From Acidobacteriota bacterium (GTDB lineage: Bacteria; Acidobacteriota; Terriglobia; UBA7540; JAPUME01): a stretch of DNA of 8,268 nucleotides. The notes beneath the pieces are model-generated. The model was not told where the DNA came from. It searched no databases and saw only the letters and a list, made by a program, of their open reading frames with translations. Below, piece by piece: positions 1-6,561 of the stretch; the first letter of the stretch is position 1; each line of letters begins with the position of its first letter. The stretch spans positions 1 through 8,268 of the forward strand of contig JAPUME010000337.1 of NCBI GenBank assembly GCA_027294185.1, given 5' to 3'. The translations under genes and the position numbers were made by a program.

Positions 1-1246
1 AGGGTTCGTGCGGGTCGAAATAGTGCACCCAGAGAAAGAACGGATGGTCGCCTCGGGTTCGCAACCATCGCACTGCTTGATCTGTTGTCTGCGTAGCCGG
101 CCTCTCGACCTTGTTCATTTGATCCATAGCGGCGGGGGCAACATTTACCGCCAGCTTAAATAAACTCAGTTTCAAGGCGGCCTTCGATGTCCACTTCCAG
201 CCGGAGAAATTCTCGTCGAACAGGTCGAACCGGAAGGAAAGGCCGCAGATGCCATCGGAAAGAGTGGCTCCGCTGACGAACGCCGCCGTCCGGTATCCCC
301 GGCTGGCAAGGATTTCCGGCACCGCGGTTACCCTGCGCCTGTCGCCGTGCACCACTCCTTCGTTAAAAAGCGTGCCGTGCAGAGCCGGGTAAAGCCCCGT
401 GAGGATGGACGTGTGGGAGGGGCAGGTTTCTGTGGCCGGGGCGATGGCCTGTGAAAAGAGGACCCCTTCGTCGGCCAGCCGGTCCAGATTGGGGGTCTGC
501 GCCTTTCCGTATCCGTAAGCCCCTACGTGATCGGCCCGTAGGGTGTCGATGGTGATCAAAAGAACGTTCGGAAGAGTTCTCCTCTGGGCCGCCTCCGCCC
601 TTACCGGCCAGAAGGGCAGCGTGGCAATGATTGCCAGAGCAGAAACACAAAGCCCGGCCAGCCAGCCGGGGTGAACGCGCCCGGAGCCCAGAAACTTCGC
701 CCGGGTAAAATACCCGAAGGGAAGCAGTGCGACCGCCAGGGCCGGCCATTTCCAAAGCCCGGTTTCATAGCGGGTCGTCAGAAGAAGGATGATTCGCAGG
801 AAAAACCAGCTCTGGGCGAAAAGCCACACTTCCACCGTACCCAGAAATCGGAATCGCAGGACCAGGTTGCGCACCGGCCAATAGACCACAAATCCTACGG
901 CCACCGCCGCCGGCAGGGAAACGGAAGCCTTTGCAAGAGTCTCGGTGGGCAGGCGGCTGAGGACGCCGAAGGCGAGAAACACTGCTGTGGGAAGAGCAAC
1001 GGCCGCTGCATTGCGTGCTTCCCGGCTCCAATGTCGCATAACCGCAAAAGCCCACCAGGGCAGGGCAAGCAGGGCCGCAGCCAGGCCGTAGGCGAAGTAG
1101 CCGTCGAATATCAACTTGATCGCCGGATCAATTGCCTGGACCAGATCACTGGCAACCCAGAGAGTACTCTCCAGCAAACCCAACGTCGAGCCAACCGTGG
1201 CGGCGAGAATGGGAAAGGACAGGTCTCTGCGAAGGAAGGAAATCAT
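1..1246 (-). CDS. Membrane-anchored sulfatase-superfamily protein, 3' end outside window
   Basis: The frame stays open for 415 codons and leaves the window at base 1, so the C-terminus is missing. Residues 1-215 are strongly hydrophobic, with about six or seven possible membrane segments (near 11-30, 52-70, 82-98, 107-122, 142-157, 167-180 and 195-213). From residue 227 an alkaline-phosphatase/sulfatase-superfamily domain begins: NVLLITIDTLRADHVGAYGY (D234 a likely metal ligand), TPNLDRLADEGV, then TETCPSHTSILTGLYP, and finally WVHYFDPHEP at the edge. The residue at the sulfatase formylglycine position (two before the Pro) is Thr274, not Cys or Ser; Cys275 is one place off. In this superfamily Thr is the nucleophile of phosphodiesterases and phospho-transferases such as LtaS and EptA, so a phospho-substrate is as likely as a sulfate ester. 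The catalytic domain is probably outside the cytoplasm. The start lies 5 bases after the mog stop, with no strong Shine-Dalgarno, which suggests coupling. The substrate is unknown. Confidence 0.85.
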   Translation of the reverse strand, partial: MISFLRRDLSFPILAATVGSTLGLLESTLWVASDLVQAIDPAIKLIFDGYFAYGLAAALLALPWWAFAVMRHWSREARNAAAVALPTAVFLAFGVLSRLPTETLAKASVSLPAAVAVGFVVYWPVRNLVLRFRFLGTVEVWLFAQSWFFLRIILLLTTRYETGLWKWPALAVALLPFGYFTRAKFLGSGRVHPGWLAGLCVSALAIIATLPFWPVRAEAAQRRTLPNVLLITIDTLRADHVGAYGYGKAQTPNLDRLADEGVLFSQAIAPATETCPSHTSILTGLYPALHGTLFNEGVVHGDRRRVTAVPEILASRGYRTAAFVSGATLSDGICGLSFRFDLFDENFSGWKWTSKAALKLSLFKLAVNVAPAAMDQMNKVERPATQTTDQAVRWLRTRGDHPFFLWVHYFDPHEP

Positions 1247-1251
1247 GAGGT

Positions 1252-1746
1252 CTACTTTTCGTGTCGAGTTTTTCCTCGGATAAGATCGGCGATATGAGGA
1301 AGCAATTCCACCACACTTTCCAGGGAATCGCCTGCGCCGCGCGGGCTGCCGGGAAGATTCAGGATCAGTTTGCCCTGGCTCACTCCCGCCAGACCACGGG
1401 AAAGCGCGGCTCTTCTGGTTTTCTTGATCCCTTCGGCGCGCATCAATTCAGCCAGTCCGGGGATTTCCCGCTCCAGGAGTGGACGCGTAGCTTCCGGCGT
1501 TATGTCGCGGGGGCCCACTCCCGTGCCTCCGGTCGTCAGAATCACATCTACATCCGGCTCTTTGCACCAGGCGCGCAAACGTTTTTCGATGGCGTCAAGT
1601 TCGTCCGGCACGACTTCATTCATCAGGACCTGCAACTTATGTTGCTCCAGGACTCGACGAACCGCCTGTCCCGAGAGGTCTTCCCGTTCACCTCGGAAAG
1701 CCGAGTCGCTCACCGTCAGAATTTTTGCACGCAGGGGGCGGTCCAT
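1252..1746 (-). CDS. mog: MogA/MoaB-family molybdopterin adenylyltransferase
   Basis: This 164-residue protein matches the single-domain MogA/MoaB family, which activates molybdopterin with ATP to give adenylyl-molybdopterin, the substrate MoeA uses for molybdate insertion. It acts in the cytoplasm. Visible signatures are the N-terminal strand KILTVSDSAFRGE (8-20) followed by DLSG (23-26), the pterin-binding loop TTGGTGVGPRDITPEAT (71-87, with D81), and NLPGSPRG (130-137). The length is normal for the family. Mog and MoaB cannot be separated safely by eye; the symbol mog is a best choice and moaB is equally defensible. No good Shine-Dalgarno precedes the ATG. Instead a 13-base palindrome lies a few bases upstream. 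The gene is 130 bases downstream of the response regulator gene and 5 bases upstream of the sulfatase-like gene. moeA and moaC nearby support the cofactor role. Confidence 0.93.
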   Translation of the reverse strand: MDRPLRAKILTVSDSAFRGEREDLSGQAVRRVLEQHKLQVLMNEVVPDELDAIEKRLRAWCKEPDVDVILTTGGTGVGPRDITPEATRPLLEREIPGLAELMRAEGIKKTRRAALSRGLAGVSQGKLILNLPGSPRGAGDSLESVVELLPHIADLIRGKTRHEK

Positions 1747-1751
1747 GAATC

Positions 1752-1764
1752 AGAGATTATCTCT
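1752..1764. promoter_or_regulatory. 13-base palindrome just upstream of mog start
   Basis: AGAGATTATCTCT is a perfect inverted repeat (arms of 6, centre of 1) that ends 5 bases before the mog ATG, in the place where a Shine-Dalgarno would lie. On the minus strand it contains GATAAT, which resembles a -10 box, but no matching -35 is seen. It could be a protein-binding site or chance. The rest of the 130-base gap (1747-1876) shows no clear terminator or promoter. Confidence 0.25.
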
Positions 1765-1876
1765 TGCAGGTAGGCTTGGGGTTTGGTGCTCGATCCGAGT
1801 CGCCCTGGAGACTTGGAACCGGGCGCCAATGAAATTTTCGTGGAGCTCGGGTGCCCTCTGGCCGGAACCGCCACTC

Positions 1877-2608
1877 CTATCCGGCGTCGCGATTGGCTTC
1901 GTCCAGCAATCGCAGCCCTTCCATCATCAGTCCCTGCGTTGATTGAGTGGTGGAGCGTTCCTCGGACTTTTCGGTGAAATCGATTTCCCATCGTCCGTCG
2001 GTCCAGCCCACGGCTTTGTAAACGGCTTCGTTCCCGACCAATTCATCCAAGGTAGCGTGCGTCACGCTGCCTTCGGTAAAATACATTACGCACTTCCCCT
2101 GGTTGGCGGTCAGGGCCAGAGCGCAGCTCTTTCTTCCCATCTCAAGCGTTTGCATCAGGTCCATGATGTTCATCTCAGACAAACGGCCGGAGATGACGCC
2201 GTCGTGAGCGCCCATCTGGCTGATCTTCTCCTGCCGCAGCCGGTCGACAATGCGGCGGGCCGCCTGGGACAGCTCGGAAACGAAAAATGGTTTTACGAAG
2301 TAGTCCTCGACGCCTTCCACCAGCATGCGGAGCTGCTCGTCGATCTCCTTTTGGGAGGCCAGAAAAACAAAGGGGATCGCTTTCGTCTCTTCCCGTTCGC
2401 GGAGCTTGCCGAGTAACGCACGTCCGTCCATCACCGGCATGGAATAGTCCGAGATAATCAGATCGGGTTTCTCTTCAATCGCCTTCATCAGTGCATCGGC
2501 GCCGTCCGAGGCGATGACGAGGTCTCCCGCTTTTTCCAGGCTTCTGGCCAGAAGCTTGCGGATGGTGGGATTGTCGTCCACCAGAAGAATTTTGACCCGT
2601 GCTTCCAT
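1877..2608 (-). CDS. Response regulator: receiver domain plus PATAN (DUF4388) output domain
   Basis: This 243-residue cytoplasmic protein has two parts. Residues 5-120 form a receiver domain: ILLVDDNPTIRKLL with acidic pair D11/D12, phosphoacceptor D54 in IISDYSMPVMDG, and K106 in DYFVKPF. The usual Thr/Ser of the fourth strand appears as Ala84 followed by Ser85 (VFLASQ). Residues 137-235 resemble DUF4388/PATAN: GVISGRLSEMNIMDLMQTLE, GKCVMYFTEGSVTHATLDEL, VGNEAVYKAVGW and a closing GLMMEGLRLLDE helix. There is no helix-turn-helix, so it probably acts through protein contacts and not DNA. The start at 2608 is chosen because the receiver fold begins there and GAAGG lies 5 bases upstream; the open frame continues upstream but only into moaC sequence. 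It is 16 bases after the moaC stop, so the two are probably co-transcribed. No histidine kinase is present. Its input and target are unknown. Confidence 0.9.
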   Translation of the reverse strand: MEARVKILLVDDNPTIRKLLARSLEKAGDLVIASDGADALMKAIEEKPDLIISDYSMPVMDGRALLGKLREREETKAIPFVFLASQKEIDEQLRMLVEGVEDYFVKPFFVSELSQAARRIVDRLRQEKISQMGAHDGVISGRLSEMNIMDLMQTLEMGRKSCALALTANQGKCVMYFTEGSVTHATLDELVGNEAVYKAVGWTDGRWEIDFTEKSEERSTTQSTQGLMMEGLRLLDEANRDAG

Positions 2609-2624
2609 TCCTACCTTCGTTATC

Positions 2625-3122
2625 CTAAGACCGAACCGGTTTCCGTTTTCGAGGTGAAGCGGAGGCTCGGTAGGTTCCGCTCTTTCCGCCACTTTTTTCT
2701 TGCAGGTGGAGGTCCGTAATCTGAATGCCGCGCTCAAGCGCCTTGCACATGTCGTAAACTGTCAGGGCGGCTACGGCGGCGGCGGTCAAAGCCTCCATCT
2801 CGACCCCGGTGGGGCCGGTAGAGGAGACGAGGGAAGAAATCCGCAGCCCATTTTTGCATTTTTCCAATTGAACATCAACGTGGCTTAACCTCAGGGGATG
2901 GCACAGCGGAATCAAATCCGAGGTGCGCTTGGCGGCTGAGATTCCGGCGATGCGCGCAACTTCAAACGGATCCCCCTTGGGATTTCGCGGAAGCGCGGTC
3001 AGGGTGGATTTCTTCATCTTCACCATGACCGAGGCTGATGCACGGCGGCTGGTTTCCGGCTTTGCGGAAACATCCACCATGCGTGCGCGACCGAGCTTAT
3101 CGAAGTGCGAGAGTTTCCCCAT
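2625..3122 (-). CDS. moaC: Cyclic pyranopterin monophosphate synthase MoaC
   Basis: MoaC, with MoaA, converts GTP to cyclic pyranopterin monophosphate, the first committed intermediate of molybdenum cofactor synthesis; MoaC acts on the 3',8-cyclo-GTP product of MoaA. From the chosen ATG the protein has 165 residues, close to the family norm of about 160. Diagnostic motifs are MVDVSAK (15-21), ARIAGISAAKRTSDLIPLCH (56-75), GVEMEALTAAAVAALTVYD (106-124), MCKA (125-128) and KSGGKSG (143-149). Residues equivalent to the known active-site K51, H77, D128 and K131 of the E. coli enzyme are present as K49, H75, D124 and K127. The frame is open upstream to 3218, but those residues do not resemble MoaC and would overlap moeA, so the internal ATG aligned with the family N-terminus is preferred. 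No clear Shine-Dalgarno is seen. moaA is absent from the window. Confidence 0.95.
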   Translation of the reverse strand: MGKLSHFDKLGRARMVDVSAKPETSRRASASVMVKMKKSTLTALPRNPKGDPFEVARIAGISAAKRTSDLIPLCHPLRLSHVDVQLEKCKNGLRISSLVSSTGPTGVEMEALTAAAVAALTVYDMCKALERGIQITDLHLQEKSGGKSGTYRASASPRKRKPVRS

Positions 3123-3150
3123 GGAGCACCGGAAGGGTGAAAGGATGACT

Positions 3151-3178
3151 CCAGAATCTGGCGCCGGGTGCGCCCGGC
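3151..3178 (-). other. Stem-loop and palindrome in the moeA-moaC gap
   Basis: Bases 3163-3178 form a perfect 6-bp GC stem (GCCGGG/CCCGGC) with a 4-base loop, followed directly on the minus strand by the 11-base palindrome CCAGATTCTGG (3151-3161). There is no T-run, so it is not a standard terminator. It lies in the 65-base gap between the moeA stop and the moaC start and could affect message stability or moaC translation; that role is inferred. Confidence 0.35.
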
Positions 3179-3187
3179 TGTGGTTCT

Positions 3188-4450
3188 CTACCAGCCTTTC
3201 GGCAACACATCCACCCAATGGCCGGGTAGGATTTCCTTCTGATCAGGATGCGCGACCAGAAAACAGTTTGCGGCTGCCAATCCCACCAGATCGCCCGACC
3301 CTTGCCATCCCACCAACTCTACCACGGGTTCGTCTTCGCGTTCGGCCACTCGCGCGGGGAGGAAGGCCGTCAATTTCCCTTTCAGGCGAACCTCCGAGCC
3401 CAGGCGCGCCCGCATAAAGGTTAGAGGTTCGGGCGGCGCTCCGGAAAGAACATCCATTCCGGGCCGTACAAAAAGCTCGAAAGTGACAAAAGTTGAGACC
3501 GGATTTCCCGGCAGGCCGAAGAAATGCCGGCCCTGCACATGTCCGAATACCAGGGGTTTACCAGGCCGCATGGCGACGCTTGTGAAATGGAATTCCGCGC
3601 CTAAATCAGCCAGCACGTTCCTCACAATATCGTACTTTCCCATCGAAACGCCGCCCGAGAGCACCAGAAGGTCGGACTCCAGCCCTTTCTCCAACAGGGC
3701 TCGCAGGGGCTCGTAGCGGTCCGGTGCGACCTCGAGCGGCACGGGAATTCCGTCCGCCGCTTCCACCTGAGCGCACAATGCCGCTGCATTACTGTTTCGA
3801 ACCTGAAACCATTCGGGTTCCTGCTCCAGGGGAACCACCTCATCCCCGGTCGCCAGTATGGCAACCCGCAGCCGGCGCGCGACGCTGACTACGGTTTTGC
3901 CGACCGAAGCCAGGAGGCCGATTTCACCGGGCCTCAGCCGCCGTCCTCGTGGCAGGATCAGTGAGCCTTTCTTTCCTTCGCTCCCCTGCGGGACGATGTT
4001 ATCCCCGGACTTGAGCGCACGATCAATTCGAACTCCGTTTCCGTTGACTCGTGTGTGCTCGACCATGACGACGGCGTCGGCCCCTTCCGGGACCGGAGCT
4101 CCCGTCATGATGCCGACGCATTGACCGGGACCTATTTTTCCCTCGAACCATGTGCCCGCTTTTACCTCTCCCAGGATTTCAAGCGAAGAAGGAACAGGAT
4201 TCAGGTCGGCCGCGCGAACGGCGAACCCGTCTCGTGTGGCTCGCCGAAAGGGAGGATAGTCGCGGTCGGCGAGGATTTCCTCGTCCAGGATTCGTCCCAG
4301 GGCGTTGCCGAGTGGCACATTCTCACTTTTGGGTGCGGTGGAACTTTTTGCTAACTCATCCAGGACCTTCTGGCGGGCTTGTTTGAAACCGAGCATGGGG
4401 AGTTCCACGGTGCAGGAGTCCACCTGTTCGTGGGTCCCTGCAGCGTTCAT
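3188..4450 (-). CDS. moeA: Molybdopterin molybdenumtransferase MoeA
   Basis: MoeA inserts molybdate into adenylyl-molybdopterin (made by Mog), releasing AMP and giving active molybdenum cofactor in the cytoplasm. The 420-residue product matches the family length (E. coli about 411). Motifs in order: YPPFRRATRDGFAVRA (65-80, replacing the DNSAMDGYA of E. coli, with D74 retained), GIMTGAPVPEGADAVVMVE (113-131), RRLRPGEIGLLASVG (170-184), AILATGDEVVP (197-207), LSGGVSMGKYD (264-274), MRPGKPLVFG (294-303) and GLPGNPVSTFVTFELFVRP (312-330), then the C-terminal beta domain. The start at 4450 shares one base with the purA stop (TGATG), which suggests translational coupling and explains the lack of a Shine-Dalgarno. 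A second ATG at 4396 (MLGFKQARQ) fits the usual MoeA N-terminus and would give 402 residues. The frame also extends to 4525 inside purA, which is unlikely. Confidence 0.95.
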   Translation of the reverse strand: MNAAGTHEQVDSCTVELPMLGFKQARQKVLDELAKSSTAPKSENVPLGNALGRILDEEILADRDYPPFRRATRDGFAVRAADLNPVPSSLEILGEVKAGTWFEGKIGPGQCVGIMTGAPVPEGADAVVMVEHTRVNGNGVRIDRALKSGDNIVPQGSEGKKGSLILPRGRRLRPGEIGLLASVGKTVVSVARRLRVAILATGDEVVPLEQEPEWFQVRNSNAAALCAQVEAADGIPVPLEVAPDRYEPLRALLEKGLESDLLVLSGGVSMGKYDIVRNVLADLGAEFHFTSVAMRPGKPLVFGHVQGRHFFGLPGNPVSTFVTFELFVRPGMDVLSGAPPEPLTFMRARLGSEVRLKGKLTAFLPARVAEREDEPVVELVGWQGSGDLVGLAAANCFLVAHPDQKEILPGHWVDVLPKGW

Positions 4451-5790
4451 CAGGATACCGTCGCCGGGAGGCCCGCAGGGGCGGATTGAAATAGCGCCTG
4501 GCAGAACCGGGACTTTTCCCTCCAAATGATTTGCCCGCGTTCGGGGCCGGTGGATACGAGAGCGATTTCAACCCCGGTCTGGTCCTCAAGGAATTTCAGA
4601 TAATCCTTGGCGCGAGAGGGAAGCTCGTCAAATTCTCTCAGGCCGAAGGTGGATTGTTTCCACCCGGGCATGGTCTTATATTGGATTTTGACCTTCTCCA
4701 GAATTTCCACCTCGTTCGGCATCTGGTCGAAAGTTTCACCTTTATATTCGTACCGAACTCCAACGGGGATCTCTTCCAGATGGTCCAGCACATCCAGCTT
4801 GGTGACAATCAGGGCGTCAAACCCGTTGACCTGTGCGCTGTAGCGAGCTGCGGGGACGTCGAACCAGCCGCACCGACGGGGCCTGCCGGTAACGGCGCCG
4901 TATTCCGATCCCCGCTCGCGCAGCGCCTCACACGAGGTGTCGTTTGCTTCCGTCGGGAAGGGGCCGTTTCCAACCCGGGTGGCATAGGCCTTGGTCACGC
5001 CCACCACGCCTTGAATGCGGGTCGGTCCGACCCCGGTGCCTGTGCAGGCGCCACCGGCGGTGGCATTGGAAGAAGTGACGTAGGGATAAGTCCCGTGGTC
5101 CACATCGAGCAGCGTCCCCTGGGCTCCCTCGAACAGCACCGACCGCCCTTTGCTGATTTCCTGGTTGAGGAAACGAGTCGTATCGGTAAGATAGGGAAGG
5201 ATGCGCGGGGCCAACGCCAGGTATCGGTCGGCCATTTCGGCGGCCGAGTCGAATTCGGAGTCCGGAATGGTTCCCGTGAGCCGTTTTTCCTCGATAAATT
5301 CACTACACTTGGCGCGGAAGCGCTCCGGGTCGGCCAGGTCACAGAGCCGCAGCCCCCGGCGGCCCATCTTATCCTCGTAGGCCGGGCCGATTCCTTTGGC
5401 TGTGGTCCCGATCTTCCGCTGTCCCCGGGCCCCTTCGCCGGTCTTCTCCACGGCGCGATGGTAGGGCAGGATCATATGCGCATGATGGCTGATCCGCAGC
5501 CGCTCGCCCGGCTCGAGGCCTGCCTGGCGCAGGGTATCCAACTCTTTGACGAACGATTCCGGGTTAAAGACCACTCCCGAGCCCAGGACGGAGGTCTTTT
5601 CCGGACGCAGCACTCCGCAGGGGAGCAATTGAAGGACCAGCTTTTTGTCTTTATGGATTACGGTATGCCCGGCGTTGGGGCCACCCTGGTAGCGCGCAAC
5701 GATATCGAAAAACTCGGCGAGGACATCGACGATCTTGCCCTTGCCTTCGTCTCCCCACTGTGCGCCGACTAGTACGACATTGAATCCCAT
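4450..5790 (-). CDS. purA: Adenylosuccinate synthetase
   Basis: PurA joins IMP and aspartate using GTP to form adenylosuccinate, the first step from IMP to AMP, in the cytoplasm. The 446-residue product carries the family signatures: VGAQWGDEGKGKIVD (8-22) with catalytic D14, QGGPNAGHT (35-43) with catalytic H42, GTTAKGIGPAYEDK (128-141), FEGAQGTLLDVDHGTYPYVT (220-239), ATRVGNGPFPTE (270-281), GRPRRCGWFD (302-311), TKLDVLD (330-336) and VSTGPER (412-418). The start has AGGA four bases upstream (5795-5798). After GPER most homologues end within about 15 residues; here 28 follow, ending in SAPAGLPATVS, so there is a short C-terminal extension next to the moeA overlap. A likely promoter lies about 100 bases upstream. 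Placement ahead of molybdenum cofactor genes is unusual, though both pathways use GTP. Confidence 0.97.
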   Translation of the reverse strand: MGFNVVLVGAQWGDEGKGKIVDVLAEFFDIVARYQGGPNAGHTVIHKDKKLVLQLLPCGVLRPEKTSVLGSGVVFNPESFVKELDTLRQAGLEPGERLRISHHAHMILPYHRAVEKTGEGARGQRKIGTTAKGIGPAYEDKMGRRGLRLCDLADPERFRAKCSEFIEEKRLTGTIPDSEFDSAAEMADRYLALAPRILPYLTDTTRFLNQEISKGRSVLFEGAQGTLLDVDHGTYPYVTSSNATAGGACTGTGVGPTRIQGVVGVTKAYATRVGNGPFPTEANDTSCEALRERGSEYGAVTGRPRRCGWFDVPAARYSAQVNGFDALIVTKLDVLDHLEEIPVGVRYEYKGETFDQMPNEVEILEKVKIQYKTMPGWKQSTFGLREFDELPSRAKDYLKFLEDQTGVEIALVSTGPERGQIIWREKSRFCQALFQSAPAGLPATVS

Positions 5791-5890
5791 TTTGTCCTGT
5801 TTCCCGGTTCAATCGCCCACACCCCCGCCAGAAGACGCCCCGGCCTCGACCGCATTTGCCACAGGCTGAGTGTGCTGGACCCAGTAGCTG

Positions 5891-5918
5891 ATTCTAACGC
5901 AAAGCACCCGGGAGCCAA
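5891..5918 (-). promoter_or_regulatory. Predicted sigma70-type promoter for purA
   Basis: On the minus strand TTGGCT (5918-5913) and TAGAAT (5896-5891) are separated by 16 bases. The -10 box matches the consensus at 5 of 6 positions and the -35 at 4 of 6. Transcription would start near 5884, giving a leader of roughly 95 bases before purA. It lies just downstream of a terminator-like hairpin, which is the expected order for a new transcription unit. Confidence 0.45.
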
Positions 5919-5920
5919 GC

Positions 5921-5968
5921 ATAAAACGCAGGGGATGCTCCCCGGACACAATTCCGGGTTCTGCCCGG
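5921..5968 (-). terminator. Possible terminator after trxA: two adjacent GC hairpins
   Basis: On the minus strand CCGGG-CAGAA-CCCGG (5968-5954) is followed by GGGGA-GCA-TCCCC (5943-5931) and then TGCGTTTTAT. The second stem is short (5 bp) and the T-run is only four long and offset, so this is a weak intrinsic terminator candidate. Its position between trxA and the purA promoter supports the reading. Confidence 0.35.
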
Positions 5969-5989
5969 CGCGAATTCATTTTCTGTCTG

Positions 5990-6002
5990 GACGAGCCTCG
6001 TC
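5990..6002. promoter_or_regulatory. 13-base perfect palindrome in trxA-purA gap
   Basis: GACGAGCCTCGTC has two 6-base arms around one centre base. The loop is too small for an RNA hairpin, so if functional it would be a DNA-binding site. It lies about 70 bases upstream of the predicted purA -35 box. No regulator family is recognised. Confidence 0.2.
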
Positions 6003-6044
6003 TCATGACCCGGAAATCTGATCCCTATACTGTTCAATGAAGAT

Positions 6045-6074
6045 AAGCGAAGGCAGGTGAGAACTTCTTCGCTT
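6045..6074 (-). terminator. Stem-loop downstream of trxA
   Basis: Perfect 8-base arms AAGCGAAG and CTTCGCTT (6045-6052 and 6067-6074) enclose a 14-base loop, starting 13 bases after the trxA stop. On the minus strand the stem is followed by ATCTTCATTG, which is only moderately T-rich. It may be a weak terminator or a 3'-end stabilising structure for trxA mRNA. Confidence 0.35.
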
Positions 6075-6086
6075 CGCCCGTGAGGC

Positions 6087-6413
6087 TTACATATGGCGGT
6101 CCAGCATCGCCTGGATATTCTCTTTTGAGCTTGCTCCCACAATCTGGTCGCGCATTTCCCCTCCCTTGAAGACCAGCAGGGCGGGGATGCCTCGAATATT
6201 GTACTTACTGGATGTCGACATATTCTCGTCAACGTTCACTTTGCCGACCTTGGCGCGGCCCGCGTAGTCCTTGGCAATGGCCTCCACCGCCGGTGCGATC
6301 AGGCGGCAGGGAGCGCACCAGGCCGCCCAAAAATCCACCAACACGGGAACGGGCGACTGCAACACCTCCTGATCAAAGTTGCTGTCAGTCAATTCCACGG
6401 TGTTTTCTGACAT
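6087..6413 (-). CDS. trxA: Thioredoxin
   Basis: This 108-residue protein has the length and full fold pattern of a cytoplasmic thioredoxin, a general protein disulfide reductase recycled by thioredoxin reductase. The active site is WCAPC (32-36, with C33 and C36) within DFWAAWCAPCRLIAP, the buried strand is VGKVNVDEN (56-64), and the cis-proline is P77 in IRGIPALLVFKGG. The middle residue is Ala in place of the usual Gly (WCGPC), a known variant in several phyla that may shift the redox potential slightly. There is no signal peptide. A strong Shine-Dalgarno, GGGAGGA (6418-6424), precedes the ATG. The gene stands alone between two long gaps, so it is probably transcribed by itself, perhaps from the duplicated extended -10 boxes near 6567-6594. 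The symbol trxA is assigned by type; other thioredoxin paralogues may exist elsewhere. Confidence 0.95.
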   Translation of the reverse strand: MSENTVELTDSNFDQEVLQSPVPVLVDFWAAWCAPCRLIAPAVEAIAKDYAGRAKVGKVNVDENMSTSSKYNIRGIPALLVFKGGEMRDQIVGASSKENIQAMLDRHM

Positions 6414-6431
6414 ATCTTCCTCCCTAACAAA

Positions 6432-6442
6432 CTTGTAACAAG
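6432..6442. promoter_or_regulatory. 11-base palindrome upstream of trxA
   Basis: CTTGTAACAAG is a perfect inverted repeat (arms of 5, centre of 1) located 18 bases before the trxA ATG and next to the Shine-Dalgarno. It could be an operator or chance. No convincing promoter boxes surround it. Confidence 0.2.
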
Positions 6443-6561
6443 AAATCAGATGATCCGGGTATCCCTAAGGTACCATGCTACCGTTTTCTCTCGGAGGGGG
6501 TGACTCGGAAGCGGGTCCTTGATTCCTGGCTATCCGGTCACTGCAAACAACTCATGACAAT

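Noticed and set aside
671..1297. Plus-strand open frame of 208 codons opposite the sulfatase-like gene
   Set aside because: The minus-strand frame encodes membrane segments and sulfatase-superfamily motifs; the plus frame has a low-complexity, charged composition typical of a shadow.
2609..2737. Upstream extension of the response regulator
   Set aside because: The extra 43 residues overlap moaC in another frame and do not resemble a receiver N-terminus; the start at 2608 has a ribosome site.
4531..5772. Long plus-strand open frame of 413 codons opposite purA
   Set aside because: It is antisense to an unmistakable purA, shows no recognisable domain, and open antisense frames are expected in GC-rich coding DNA.
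5800..5825. GGTTCAATC resembling a tRNA T-loop
   Set aside because: The flanking bases do not form the required five-base-pair stem and no acceptor or anticodon arm is present.
5809..6006. 65-codon minus-strand open frame in the trxA-purA gap
   Set aside because: It has no recognisable motif, no clear Shine-Dalgarno, and overlaps the predicted promoter and hairpins.
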